Assembly (NCBI RefSeq): GCF_004087835.1
Contig: NZ_CP035119.1
Coordinates: forward strand, 62,001-126,000
Direction of reading: 5' to 3'
Length of the DNA stretch: 64,000 nucleotides
Source: Halorussus pelagicus
GTDB lineage: Archaea > Halobacteriota > Halobacteria > Halobacteriales > Haladaptataceae
Below, piece by piece: positions 42,153-51,201 of this stretch. Below the pieces are notes generated by a model. The model made no database searches. It had not been told where the DNA came from and saw only the letters and a list, made by a program, of their open reading frames with translations. A program made the translations under genes and the position numbers. How positions within the stretch are numbered: position 1 is the stretch's first letter; the number at the start of each line of letters is the position of its first letter.

Positions 42153-43112
42153 TTAGTCGTTCCGAGGCGTCGGCGTCGCCGCCGGGTCGTCCTCGACGTA
42201 CTCCAAATCGTCTGTGTAGTAATCCGCGAGTAGGACCGCGAACACGCCCACCAGCGCGGCGGTGAGAACGGCGGCGGCGCTGGCGGGCGTCCACGCCGTC
42301 GTCTCCTCGAACACCTTGACGACTGGGTAGCGGAGCGCCCCAACCATCAGTGCGACGAGGAAGGTTAGCGTAATCTGGCGGTAGTTCGAGAGCGCCCATT
42401 TCACGACGCGGGCGAACGTGAGGATACCGACCGCCCCGCCAGCGACGAACGAGACGATGTTCACCAGCAGGTCAAGCGCGGTGTCGATGTTCCCCGCCAG
42501 GAGGGCGTCGATGAACCCTTGCAGTTGGTTCACCATGAATTCGTACTGACCCAGCAGGATGAGCAGAAACGACCCCGAGACGCCGGGGAGTATCATCGCA
42601 CAGATGGCGACCGCACCGGCGACGAACAGCAGGGGTACCGCGTGGGGCAATCCGCCTTCGGCGGAGATGCCCGCGACGAGAAACGCGACGGCGAACCCGA
42701 CGACGGCGGCCGCTACTTCGCCGCGCGTGTCGAGACCGACCTCGCTCCAGAGAACCACCGCGGAGGCGGCGATGAGACCGCCAAAGAACGCGAACACCAG
42801 ACCGGGCGCGACCTCCAGTGCAGTCTCGATAAGCCCCGTGACCGCGACGACGGCAGTGGCGATACCCGCGCCGAGGACCAACAGGAACGCCACGTCCATC
42901 TCCCGGAGCATCTCCGCGATTCGCCCGCGAGCGTCCGGTTCGTACGCTCTCGGCAGGTCGGCCAGCACGGACGGGTGGAAGGCGGCGATGCCTCCGACCA
43001 GTCGCTCGTAGATGCCGGTTATCAGCGCGATGGTGCCGCCCGAGACACCCGGTACGGCGTCGGCAGCACCCATGAAGAGACCTTTCAGGTAGATGGAGAG
43101 CCACTGTCGCAT
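42153..43112 (-). CDS. DUF368 membrane protein (PopT-type polyprenyl-phosphate translocase family)
   Basis: 319 residues, about eight membrane segments with an internal inverted repeat. The two signature loops are present: GAADAVPGVSGGTIALITG (about 15-33) and AMILPGVSGSFLLILLGQYEFMV (about 171-193). In bacteria DUF368 (PopT) proteins return undecaprenyl phosphate across the membrane. Beside AglB, the archaeal member could recycle dolichyl phosphate released by N-glycosylation. ATG 43112 begins the conserved core; codons upstream are readthrough. Confidence 0.85.
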   Translation of the reverse strand: MRQWLSIYLKGLFMGAADAVPGVSGGTIALITGIYERLVGGIAAFHPSVLADLPRAYEPDARGRIAEMLREMDVAFLLVLGAGIATAVVAVTGLIETALEVAPGLVFAFFGGLIAASAVVLWSEVGLDTRGEVAAAVVGFAVAFLVAGISAEGGLPHAVPLLFVAGAVAICAMILPGVSGSFLLILLGQYEFMVNQLQGFIDALLAGNIDTALDLLVNIVSFVAGGAVGILTFARVVKWALSNYRQITLTFLVALMVGALRYPVVKVFEETTAWTPASAAAVLTAALVGVFAVLLADYYTDDLEYVEDDPAATPTPRND

Positions 43113-43234
43113 TAGGAGTGAGATACGACGACCGGCCGGAAAACGGTTTGCTTTCTCGGGACTCGGTCGCGTGAAGCAACTGAACGCCGCCGACTCGAAA
43201 ATGCAACTCCGGTTCCGAAAATAGAGGCCGCGGT

Positions 43235-46200
43235 TCAGTCCCGACCCGCAATCACGAGCGCACCGCCCCACGCGCCGACGAGTCCGGCGCGCGCAGGAGC
43301 GGTGTCCTCACGCTCAGGGAGCGCGTCCTCGGGCGTCATCTGCGATTGACTGTCCGCGCTCGCGGCGTCGGCCGGGGCGGCCAGCGACGAGGAGTCGCCG
43401 GTCGTCCCGTTCGCGGCCGTCTCGTCGCCGCCGTCGGTGCCGTTGGCGGGCGCGGTCTGGTTGCCGTCGGCGGTCTGATTGCCGGACGCCGCCGTGTTGT
43501 TACCCGACTGGTCGTTCTGCTGGAGCGAGACCGACTCCTCGGTCAGTTCGACCGAGGTGGTCTCGTCGCTCTCGCCGATGACCTGCGCCTCGGTCACGTC
43601 CGCGGAAGCGTTGTGGAAGCTAACGTTTCCGTTCTCGAAGTTCTGGGGCGTGTAGAACTGGTACTGACCAGTCGCGCGGACGCTGACGTTGGTGTAGCCG
43701 TTCTCCGGTCCCCAGTTCTGGTACCCGGTCGAGGAGTACGGCAGCGTCATCGTGAACTCGCCGTTCGGACCAGTTTCGGCCTGCTGGCTGTAGGTGAACG
43801 TGCCGTTCTGGCCGACCGGCGACATCCGAACCGCCGCCGTGACCGTGGTGTTGGCCGGGCCGCTGCCCGTCACCGTCGCGCCGGGCACGCGCTCGAACGT
43901 CTTGACCCACGAGGGCTGGGTCTGGAACATCTGGTTGGGACTCCGAATCGCTCCGCCCTGCTGAAGCAGTTGCATCTCTGCGCGGAGTTGCTGTGCCCAC
44001 CGGGCGTTATTCGTGCCCGAGGCTTGGCTCTGGTTGACGACGCGGTAGTGGTTCAGCGCCTCGACGGTTTCGCTCGGGAACTGGCTGATGCCCCCGACCT
44101 GCGCGGTCGAGTCGTTAGCGACGAACGAGCGGGCCTGCTCCATCGTCTGGAACCGGCGGACAAGCGTCGCGTTCGGTCCCTGTTCGTTCATCTTGAGCGA
44201 GGCGACCTGTCCGCTCGGCGTCTCGTACTGCCGGGCGCGCCAGTCCACGACGATGGGTTGGGACTCCATCCGACTACCGTGATAGAGGTAGAGCCGAGCC
44301 ATCTGGCTCTCGTAGTAGTCCTGTGAGCGCAGGTTGAACGCGGTCTGGAGACCGTTCTGGCCCTGTCGGTAGACACGTTCGTAGTAGTCCGACCGGGAGA
44401 CGTTCTCCTTGAACGTCGCCGGTGCGAAGAACTTCCCGCCAGCGTTGTCGTACACCGAGGCCATCTTCCAGTCGACCATCACGTACCGAGTCTCCTCGGT
44501 CGGCCCGCCAAGGGCCTCGATGACCTCGTTGGCCTCGGACTCGTTCGGCGCGAGTAGGTAGTTGGCCGCTGTTTTCGCACCCTCTTGGAAGGGGTTGGCG
44601 TTCGGAATGCGCTCGCCTTCGACCGTAATCCAGTGGCCGTAGTCCCACCACGACATCACACCGTAGGCCCCTTCGGGGTAGTCGTAGTCGCTGTTGCTCT
44701 GGTCGAAGGTGCCGTAGTAGTCCAGTTGGTCTTCGTTGTTCGCGTCGCCGTAATCGCCCTCGGCGGGCGTGCTGTTGGCCATCCAGTCGAGCGACCCGTC
44801 CCACTTGCTGATGTCGCCGGGCTGGGTCTCTCCGGCCTGCACCGCGGTCTGGGTGTTATCGACGCTCGCGTATCCCGACGACCCGATGCTGGCCGGTGTG
44901 ACCAGCACGGGCACGATGAGCAGGACAACGAACACGAGCGCGAGAACCTGGTATCCCTCGATGTCGGTCAGCGACTCGCGGCTCGTGACGTTCGCCAGCG
45001 AGAGGACCTGCTTGACAAGGTAGGCGTTCAGCACGGCGACCGGCACCGCCAGATAGTAGTTGAACCGAATCTGCGTGAACGCCGCAGCGGTGATGAACGC
45101 GGCCCAAACGAGCACGAGGAGATACTCGGCGCGGTGGTCGTCGGTCCGATACGTTCGCCAGACCATCCAGACCGCGGCGATGACGGCCGTAAACAGCATC
45201 AGGCCGTAATCTCGGAGGATGAGGTCGTACCACTCGATACCGAGTCGTGGTTGGACGTTCGAGAGGTAGGGTTGGGCCTCACCGATGGTCCCAGTCTCGG
45301 CGTTCGTGCTGAACCCGACGACCCGGATGAGGTTGGTCCTGACGAGACTGAACACCGACGGGAGCGCGACGTAGACGAACCCGACGATTCCGAGAATGAG
45401 ACCGCCGACCGTCGCGGGGTACAGCGCGGTTGAGAGATCACGAGCGTCCCACTCGCGGGCGAGCCACGCCATGAAGACGCAGCCGACTGCGACCGCGAAC
45501 GCGAGCATGGGCTGGAGCGACGAGAACTTGGTCGGACTCGGACTCAGCGAACCGAGCGGCACCAGCATGAGCAGCCCCACGACCCCCATACTGATCGCAC
45601 CGACGAACGCGAGGTGATCCGGACTGACGCCGCGGACGTAGTCAGCGGTCAGCTTAAGCCCGAAGAAAATTGCGAAGATACCCACGAGCATGACGCCCGG
45701 CGGCCACGTCCAGAGATAGAGCGCCGTGGCGACACCCGCGAGTACGCTGTAGCCGATGGGCGCTCTGAGCGCCTCGAAGTCACGGTCCACGAGCAGTTCG
45801 TACACCGGCTTCTCGCGCTCGGCGACGCTCAGCGCGACCATCATCGCCAACACCGCGAACGTCTGGAACAGCGGCTCGGCGATGTTGTGGTCGGCGAAGC
45901 CGACGAGACCCCGCTGGAGGAACGTACCGGGGAACAGCGCGAGGACGATTACCCCGAACAGACCGCCGGGGCGGCCGCCGAGGCGCTTGCCGACCAAATA
46001 CGTCGGGATGGCGACGAGCGTCCCGAGGACAGCGGGCGCGACGAGGAGGGTCATCGCAACCGTCTTCTGGGAGGGGTCGCCGAGACCGACTATCAGCGCC
46101 GCCGTGGCGACGAGTTGGTCATAGAGCGTCCCGAACTGGCCGACGCTGGTTCCGAACGGGAAGTACGTCCACGGGTCGTACGGCATCGTGGAGGGCCAGT

Positions 46201-46423
46201 TGCTCACTGTGTACTGTACCTGTCGAAGGTGATACCACGCGTCGTTCCCGTCGAAGAGGACTTGCCCGTTCTGGACGAACTTGTCGTACGACTGGAGTCG
46301 CACCCACAGCATGAACGAAAGCGCTGCGGCGAGTACGGGGACGTGATACCAGTCCTCGAACGAGTCGAGGATAGAACCGGCGGTGTCGGACGAATCCTCG
46401 ACCTGTTCAGTCTGCTGGCTCAT
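43235..46423 (-). CDS. aglB: Dolichyl-phosphooligosaccharide-protein glycotransferase AglB
   Basis: 1062 residues, the STT3-type oligosaccharyltransferase. About 13 membrane helices occupy the first half. FDGNDAWYHLRQVQYTV (about 58-74) holds the first catalytic Asp loop, RGLVGFADHNIAEPLF the second (DxE-type). WWDYGHWI at about 592 is the acceptor-sequon binding motif. A large extracellular C-terminal domain ends in a low-complexity Asn/Thr/Ala/Gly stretch, then a short hydrophobic tail LVGAWGGALVIAGRD. It transfers lipid-linked glycans to N-X-S/T of S-layer and archaellin proteins. Confidence 0.95.
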   Translation of the reverse strand: MSQQTEQVEDSSDTAGSILDSFEDWYHVPVLAAALSFMLWVRLQSYDKFVQNGQVLFDGNDAWYHLRQVQYTVSNWPSTMPYDPWTYFPFGTSVGQFGTLYDQLVATAALIVGLGDPSQKTVAMTLLVAPAVLGTLVAIPTYLVGKRLGGRPGGLFGVIVLALFPGTFLQRGLVGFADHNIAEPLFQTFAVLAMMVALSVAEREKPVYELLVDRDFEALRAPIGYSVLAGVATALYLWTWPPGVMLVGIFAIFFGLKLTADYVRGVSPDHLAFVGAISMGVVGLLMLVPLGSLSPSPTKFSSLQPMLAFAVAVGCVFMAWLAREWDARDLSTALYPATVGGLILGIVGFVYVALPSVFSLVRTNLIRVVGFSTNAETGTIGEAQPYLSNVQPRLGIEWYDLILRDYGLMLFTAVIAAVWMVWRTYRTDDHRAEYLLVLVWAAFITAAAFTQIRFNYYLAVPVAVLNAYLVKQVLSLANVTSRESLTDIEGYQVLALVFVVLLIVPVLVTPASIGSSGYASVDNTQTAVQAGETQPGDISKWDGSLDWMANSTPAEGDYGDANNEDQLDYYGTFDQSNSDYDYPEGAYGVMSWWDYGHWITVEGERIPNANPFQEGAKTAANYLLAPNESEANEVIEALGGPTEETRYVMVDWKMASVYDNAGGKFFAPATFKENVSRSDYYERVYRQGQNGLQTAFNLRSQDYYESQMARLYLYHGSRMESQPIVVDWRARQYETPSGQVASLKMNEQGPNATLVRRFQTMEQARSFVANDSTAQVGGISQFPSETVEALNHYRVVNQSQASGTNNARWAQQLRAEMQLLQQGGAIRSPNQMFQTQPSWVKTFERVPGATVTGSGPANTTVTAAVRMSPVGQNGTFTYSQQAETGPNGEFTMTLPYSSTGYQNWGPENGYTNVSVRATGQYQFYTPQNFENGNVSFHNASADVTEAQVIGESDETTSVELTEESVSLQQNDQSGNNTAASGNQTADGNQTAPANGTDGGDETAANGTTGDSSSLAAPADAASADSQSQMTPEDALPEREDTAPARAGLVGAWGGALVIAGRD

Positions 46424-46556
46424 TGGATTGAAGGAATGCCAAAACGCGCATAAGCCTTATCATCTGACCCCGGTCACGAGTAATCGGCAGTATCAATCGA
46501 CGAGAACAACAATGTTTACCTACTCCTCGGCGTGTACGTTGGCGTGAATAGCTAAA

Positions 46557-47654
46557 ATGACGAAAGTCACGTTTATCTCTACTCCGGACGACGGCTCATG
46601 TGGTATCGGAACGTACACAGGCACGCTCTTGAAGAATCTCGATACCAGTTTAGACATTCGTCACGTCACGGTCCCCTTAGGTAGTTGGAATCCGTTTTCG
46701 TATCTAGCGGCAGTTCTTCAACTAAAAGGAGACCACTCTGACGTGGTTCATGTTCAACACGAGTACGGTATCTTCGGACCCAAAAGTCTGATGAGTTGGC
46801 TGTTCTTCCCTGCCCTATATGTAATTTCTAATATTTTTGGGGAAGAAGTAGTTATTACGTTTCACAGTGCGTGGAACGATGAGACGATTGGCCCACCACT
46901 TATGGGCTTAAAGAAAATATACGTCCGGTTCAATAACTCACTTTTAGCAGCCGTCGCCGATCACGCCATTTTTTTATCAGATAATTGTAAAGAAAGGTTT
47001 CTACAAAGTACGTCACTCTCTTCGTATGAAGTCTTACCACATGGTGTCCAGACTGACACTGTTGAAATAGACTCGGCAACGGCCAAAGAGACGTTCGGCT
47101 ATAAGCCGGAGGAAACCCTCATCGTCGAACCGGGATACGTCCGCCCAGAGAAAGGATACGAAACGTTTCTTGATGTCGCCCGCAATGCTCCTGACTACGA
47201 GTTTCTTATTGCAGGAGGTAACCAGAACGAGGACGACGCCGAGTACATGGCGAATATTTCACAGCAGGCTCCAGAAAACGTTCAGATAACCGGCGTACTT
47301 AACGACTCTGAGTTTCACGCAGTCTTTAATGCGGCCGACCTAATCCTGCTTCCGTACGAGGAAGTGACCCAGAGCGGCATTTTCAATTGGTGCGTCGCCT
47401 ACGAGCTTCCTGTTATAGCGAGTGACGAACAGTACTTCCGTAACCTCAACACGCAGTGGAACTGCGTTTCGCTGTTCGACTCCGGAAACGCCGACGCTGC
47501 TCTAGCAAACGTCCGTGAGCTACTCGACGATGAGGACCAAAGGACTCGTCTTGTCGCAGCCCTGAAGGACTATCGGAAATCTCAGTCTATCGACGGAGTG
47601 GCGGATAAACACGTCAAAACATACCAACAGTTATGTGATAGTTCAGCCGCTTGA
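46557..47654 (+). CDS. GT4-type glycosyltransferase
   Basis: 365 residues, GT-B fold. VTFISTPDDGSCGIGTYTGTLLKNL at the front is the acceptor-side loop; VVHVQHEYGIFGPKSLMSW, YEVLPHGVQTDTV, EPGYVRPEKGYETFLDVARNAPDYEFLIAGG and FNAADLILLPYEEVTQSGIFNWCVAYELPVIASD are GT4 motifs with the donor-binding Glu/Pro region. Codon use is clearly AT-richer than at aglB, a sign of lateral transfer. Sugar specificity is unknown; glycan assembly for AglB is likely by context. Confidence 0.85.
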   Translation: MTKVTFISTPDDGSCGIGTYTGTLLKNLDTSLDIRHVTVPLGSWNPFSYLAAVLQLKGDHSDVVHVQHEYGIFGPKSLMSWLFFPALYVISNIFGEEVVITFHSAWNDETIGPPLMGLKKIYVRFNNSLLAAVADHAIFLSDNCKERFLQSTSLSSYEVLPHGVQTDTVEIDSATAKETFGYKPEETLIVEPGYVRPEKGYETFLDVARNAPDYEFLIAGGNQNEDDAEYMANISQQAPENVQITGVLNDSEFHAVFNAADLILLPYEEVTQSGIFNWCVAYELPVIASDEQYFRNLNTQWNCVSLFDSGNADAALANVRELLDDEDQRTRLVAALKDYRKSQSIDGVADKHVKTYQQLCDSSAA

Positions 47655-47693
47655 GAGAGGGAAAGCGGTATGAATTGACTTAATCAGACGATC

Positions 47694-48575
47694 TTATCCC
47701 ATGCCAAAAAGGCGGAGTTTCATTGGCCACCACCAAGACCGAACCGACTCATAGAGTCGCTTCAGAGAGCGCGTTTCAGATATATGAGGCTCTAAGTACC
47801 GGAGCAAGCGCCGCCGAACGGTTGGTTTCCATACTCGATCAACGTGCGAGTAACTGTGATAATGAACTGCTGCGGCCGATTTCCCTATTCCTTGGCGGAT
47901 TGGAAGCGGCCAGTTTGATATTTCCGACAGTTCTCGAAACGAGATATCCGATTGCGACGCGATAACGCCAAGAGCAATTTGGTCCGCGAATGTCGTTTCG
48001 TCGGCGATTACCTTCCGAACGATCCTTGTTACTTCAAGCCAACGGCGAGCAACAGCCGCGGAATCGACAGCGACGACACCGGCATTGAAATACGGCAAGA
48101 TGGATTTTTTGTCCACGGTCGTCTGAACTTGCCATTCTTGTGGCGGTTCTACGGCGACGGCGTCGTAGACAGATCGCCACCCCTCGTGTAACTTCTCCGT
48201 CGCCCAGTATTGTGTCGAAATATCTACGGGCTTTGCGCTTAAGTCAGCCGAAATACCGTTTTCGAACTCCGAAAACTGGTTCAGAACAATAATGTCTGAG
48301 TCAAGAAAGACGACTGGCTCCGTCGTTCGCTCAGTCGCCCGAACAAGTGCGTCCAGCTTCGAACTTACAGGATATCCGTCAATCGGAATTTCTCCGTCAA
48401 TAATTTCAGCATGTTCGTTTATCGTTTCCAAGGCGGTATCAGAAATGCGTGACCGTTCAGAAGAGACGACATGAGCGTAAATCGACGTCTCGGGATACTG
48501 ATCGGCCAGAGATCGCGCGAGTGCAGAGGCTTGCTGACTACCTTCGTTTGGTGGAACGCAAAAAACAAATTCCAT
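47694..48575 (-). CDS. Putative glycosyltransferase (GT-A-like, DxD)
   Basis: 293 residues. An N-terminal FVFCVPPNEGSQQASALARSL and a central TEPVVFLDSDIIVLNQF with a DSD metal motif, then PYFNAGVVAVDSAAVARRWLEVTRIV, resemble GT8-like retaining transferases. A Trp/Arg-rich C-terminal tail SVRSWWWPMKLRLFG could dock on the membrane. It is AT-rich like its neighbours. It is divergent neither from aglB nor in a tight operon; 38 bases separate it from the convergent GT4 gene. Confidence 0.7.
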   Translation of the reverse strand: MEFVFCVPPNEGSQQASALARSLADQYPETSIYAHVVSSERSRISDTALETINEHAEIIDGEIPIDGYPVSSKLDALVRATERTTEPVVFLDSDIIVLNQFSEFENGISADLSAKPVDISTQYWATEKLHEGWRSVYDAVAVEPPQEWQVQTTVDKKSILPYFNAGVVAVDSAAVARRWLEVTRIVRKVIADETTFADQIALGVIASQSDISFRELSEISNWPLPIRQGIGKSAAAVHYHSYSHVDRVWKPTVRRRLLRYLEPHISETRSLKRLYESVRSWWWPMKLRLFGMG

Positions 48576-48646
48576 ATTATTTCTTCCCTATGAGTGCTGG
48601 CTAAGGTAAGTTATGCAATCTAAATAATCCTTGCGGTGTTCCAGTC

Positions 48647-50101
48647 TTAGCTAGCTTTATTCGAGTTAGTTAGTCCCGCATCTTCGGCAAGCGCTCGAAT
48701 CGTCGTTCGGAAGGGTTCGCTAATGAGTAACAGTGAGCTGAAGTACACTACACCTCCAATTCCGACTACCAGGGCAACGTAAGGCCAAAATGAAAGTGGT
48801 AGTGCGAGACGCACCGCATAAGTCACCGCGGCCATCAGAACGCCGCTAGCGAACTGTTCCAGCAGTGGTCGTGGGAGAAGGTTGAGAGAGGGCATCAACG
48901 ACCGGACGAAGTATGCTCTAGCAACGTACGCTATCGCTTCGCTCACAACGGTAGCGACGACGACGCCGAACGGACCGATGGTGTACAGGAGTCCGATTCC
49001 GAGCGTGAGATTGAAGACGAAGACGAACGTAGACACACGGAGGTTGAGCTCCGGTCGGTCGATTCCATCCAACGTCGAAACGAGTATAGACTTTTGTGAA
49101 CGAATAGCTCGGAAGAACGCAAGACCCGCCAAGTAAACTCCTGCCTCAGCGAATTTGCTACTGTAGGCTGTGACGACGACGGGACGACCGACGGTAAGCG
49201 CGCCGAAGAACAGCGGAATTGCGATAATACTCACGTACGAAAGATTGTTCTGGATATCCGTAATGACCTCTTCACCTTTGCTCCGTCGGTTACTGATACG
49301 CCCCATCAGTCCGCCCTGTGCGATTCCTGCCACGTACATTGCGGGCATCGTCATTCGAAGGGCAACTTCGTAATTCCCGACGACGCTCTGGCCAACAAGA
49401 AGACCGAGAAGAATGACATCCATCCGACTCTGAGCAGTAGCCACAACTCCGTTTGGAATACTCGACTTTGCGAACTCCCACACGCTTCGAAGGGTATCTT
49501 TCGATGGTATCTCTGGTTTGGCTCCGACGAGGTAGATTACAATCGGTGCTACGACGAGGTTGGCGACAACCATGCCCCCAACCATTCCGGCTACGCCCAT
49601 ACCTGAAGCGACGAGTGCGGCCTGGGCCAGCACTCGCACCACGTCCCTACCAGCCTGAACCCATGAGCTTGACCCGAACTGCTCAGTTGCTTTTAGGACC
49701 TCTAATGAGGTGAGGAACGAAACCATCCCGACGAAGAGCAAGCTCAGAAGGAGCCATGCGTCAGGATTGCCGACCTGTGCAGTGATAAGCGGCGATGCGA
49801 CCCACGAACCGACGAATACAATGACGGAAAATATAACAATTCCAGCAATTGTTGAGCCGACCGCTTCCCCTGACGGAACATCTTTTTCTGTGAGCCGCTT
49901 TCGACATGCGTTCGCCCACCCTGTGACTGGATTATCGAGAAAGGCGACAATCGCCATGAGAAAATAGAACGTACCGTATCCCTCCGGGCCGAGGATGCGA
50001 GCCAAGAATACGGATCCCACGAATGCGACGATAGCAGTTGCTATTCGTCCAATAAAACCGATTCCGACCTGAATACCAAAATCAGTATCTCCGATACTCA
50101 A
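48647..50101 (-). CDS. Polysaccharide/oligosaccharide flippase (MATE/Wzx-like)
   Basis: 484 residues with 12-14 membrane segments and the typical N-terminal FIGRIATAIVAFVGSVFLARILGPEGYGTFYFLMAIV. This is the polysaccharide-biosynthesis flippase family that includes AglR of Haloferax, thought to move dolichol-linked sugars outward. Together with AglB and AglJ it would complete the membrane part of N-glycan assembly. The start overlaps the stop of the upstream phosphatase-fold gene by ATGA (50098-50101). Confidence 0.87.
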   Translation of the reverse strand: MSIGDTDFGIQVGIGFIGRIATAIVAFVGSVFLARILGPEGYGTFYFLMAIVAFLDNPVTGWANACRKRLTEKDVPSGEAVGSTIAGIVIFSVIVFVGSWVASPLITAQVGNPDAWLLLSLLFVGMVSFLTSLEVLKATEQFGSSSWVQAGRDVVRVLAQAALVASGMGVAGMVGGMVVANLVVAPIVIYLVGAKPEIPSKDTLRSVWEFAKSSIPNGVVATAQSRMDVILLGLLVGQSVVGNYEVALRMTMPAMYVAGIAQGGLMGRISNRRSKGEEVITDIQNNLSYVSIIAIPLFFGALTVGRPVVVTAYSSKFAEAGVYLAGLAFFRAIRSQKSILVSTLDGIDRPELNLRVSTFVFVFNLTLGIGLLYTIGPFGVVVATVVSEAIAYVARAYFVRSLMPSLNLLPRPLLEQFASGVLMAAVTYAVRLALPLSFWPYVALVVGIGGVVYFSSLLLISEPFRTTIRALAEDAGLTNSNKAS

Positions 50102-51060
50102 ACTTTATACCCAAGGTTACGGAGACGATCGTCGATCTCATCTTCATCAGCCTCATGCATCTCGACATCACCGGAGACGATCTTTCGTCGGTCGCCGACA
50201 GTCTTCACGGCCCACGGAACCTCCGTGAGTTTCGGATGTCGAACACCATCGGGATGAGCATAGCCTCGAATAGGGAACGGCCAGAGCCGTTCACCGAACA
50301 GTTCGCCGTGATCCGCGGTGAAGACCGACTTTCCGCCAAGGTCATCCGCTAGTTCATCAGCGTATTGGAAAGCGTATAGAAGGTTCTGAATGTACTCGTT
50401 CCAAACCTCCTGTCGAGTTACGCTCCCGTTTTTCAAGTCAACTCCAGGATGCATTTCGTCACGGATCTGATCTTTTCGTGTTCCATCAGCATTACCGACA
50501 CAGGGGGCGTGAGGTTGGAAATAGTGGACGATAAGTCGCTTTTCGGGATACTGTTCATGGACTCTTCTCGCTACGTCGCTCAGGGTATCCGGATAGATGG
50601 TCGGAACGTCTCCAAGACCTGCCTCTTCGAGTACGCCCGCACTAGAGAGATCTTCACGGCTGGCGTCGTGTTCGGTTATCCAGAGGTTCTCGACATCGTG
50701 GAAGGAGTAAGGTGCAATTTTCGATATCCACGGATTGGCAGTTACATATACGGTATCAGGAAATTCGCGCGCAGTGAACGTGTTCTTCATCCATTCTGGG
50801 CTTGAACATCCGACAGAGTGGACAGAATCATATTCATCAAACTGAGACGTATCGATAGCCTGCTCAAACATGTCAGCACGACATGCGTCGAGGATAAGAA
50901 GATTATCCCAGTCTTTCTCCATGAAATCTTCGCCATGGTTACCGTGTATCTTACCGAGCATCGGTCCAGCTATCCGTGATGTAAACCGCTGACGCCACCA
51001 GTACGGATCGTCTCCGTTCTTCAGAATCTCGTTCGTTGCGTACGTAATTTTATCGATCAT
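50098..51060 (-). CDS. Alkaline-phosphatase/sulfatase-fold enzyme
   Basis: 320 residues. WDNLLILDACRADMFEQ supplies metal-binding Asp, SVGCSSPEWMKNTF the likely nucleophile region (Ser/Thr or Cys), LIVHYFQPHAPCVG and VFTADHGELFGERLWPFPIRGYAHPDGVRHPKLTEVPWAV the other metal Asp/His residues. It could add or remove phosphate, phosphoglycerol or sulfate on a surface glycan. No signal peptide, so it may act on cytoplasmic lipid-linked sugar. It is translationally coupled to the flippase gene downstream. ATG 51060 is preferred over one 45 bases upstream. Confidence 0.8.
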   Translation of the reverse strand: MIDKITYATNEILKNGDDPYWWRQRFTSRIAGPMLGKIHGNHGEDFMEKDWDNLLILDACRADMFEQAIDTSQFDEYDSVHSVGCSSPEWMKNTFTAREFPDTVYVTANPWISKIAPYSFHDVENLWITEHDASREDLSSAGVLEEAGLGDVPTIYPDTLSDVARRVHEQYPEKRLIVHYFQPHAPCVGNADGTRKDQIRDEMHPGVDLKNGSVTRQEVWNEYIQNLLYAFQYADELADDLGGKSVFTADHGELFGERLWPFPIRGYAHPDGVRHPKLTEVPWAVKTVGDRRKIVSGDVEMHEADEDEIDDRLRNLGYKV

Positions 51061-51201
51061 ATGGATTTTGGGATTAGTTCTCTTTGTCCTACAGTTGTCG
51101 AGCAATCACTTTATAGGCTCACCGGTTTTCGTTTACGATGGGAGAGTAGCTACTCTCGTGGTTAATCGAGGTGCCTCCTATATTTTCCGGAGTGTACTCG
51201 G

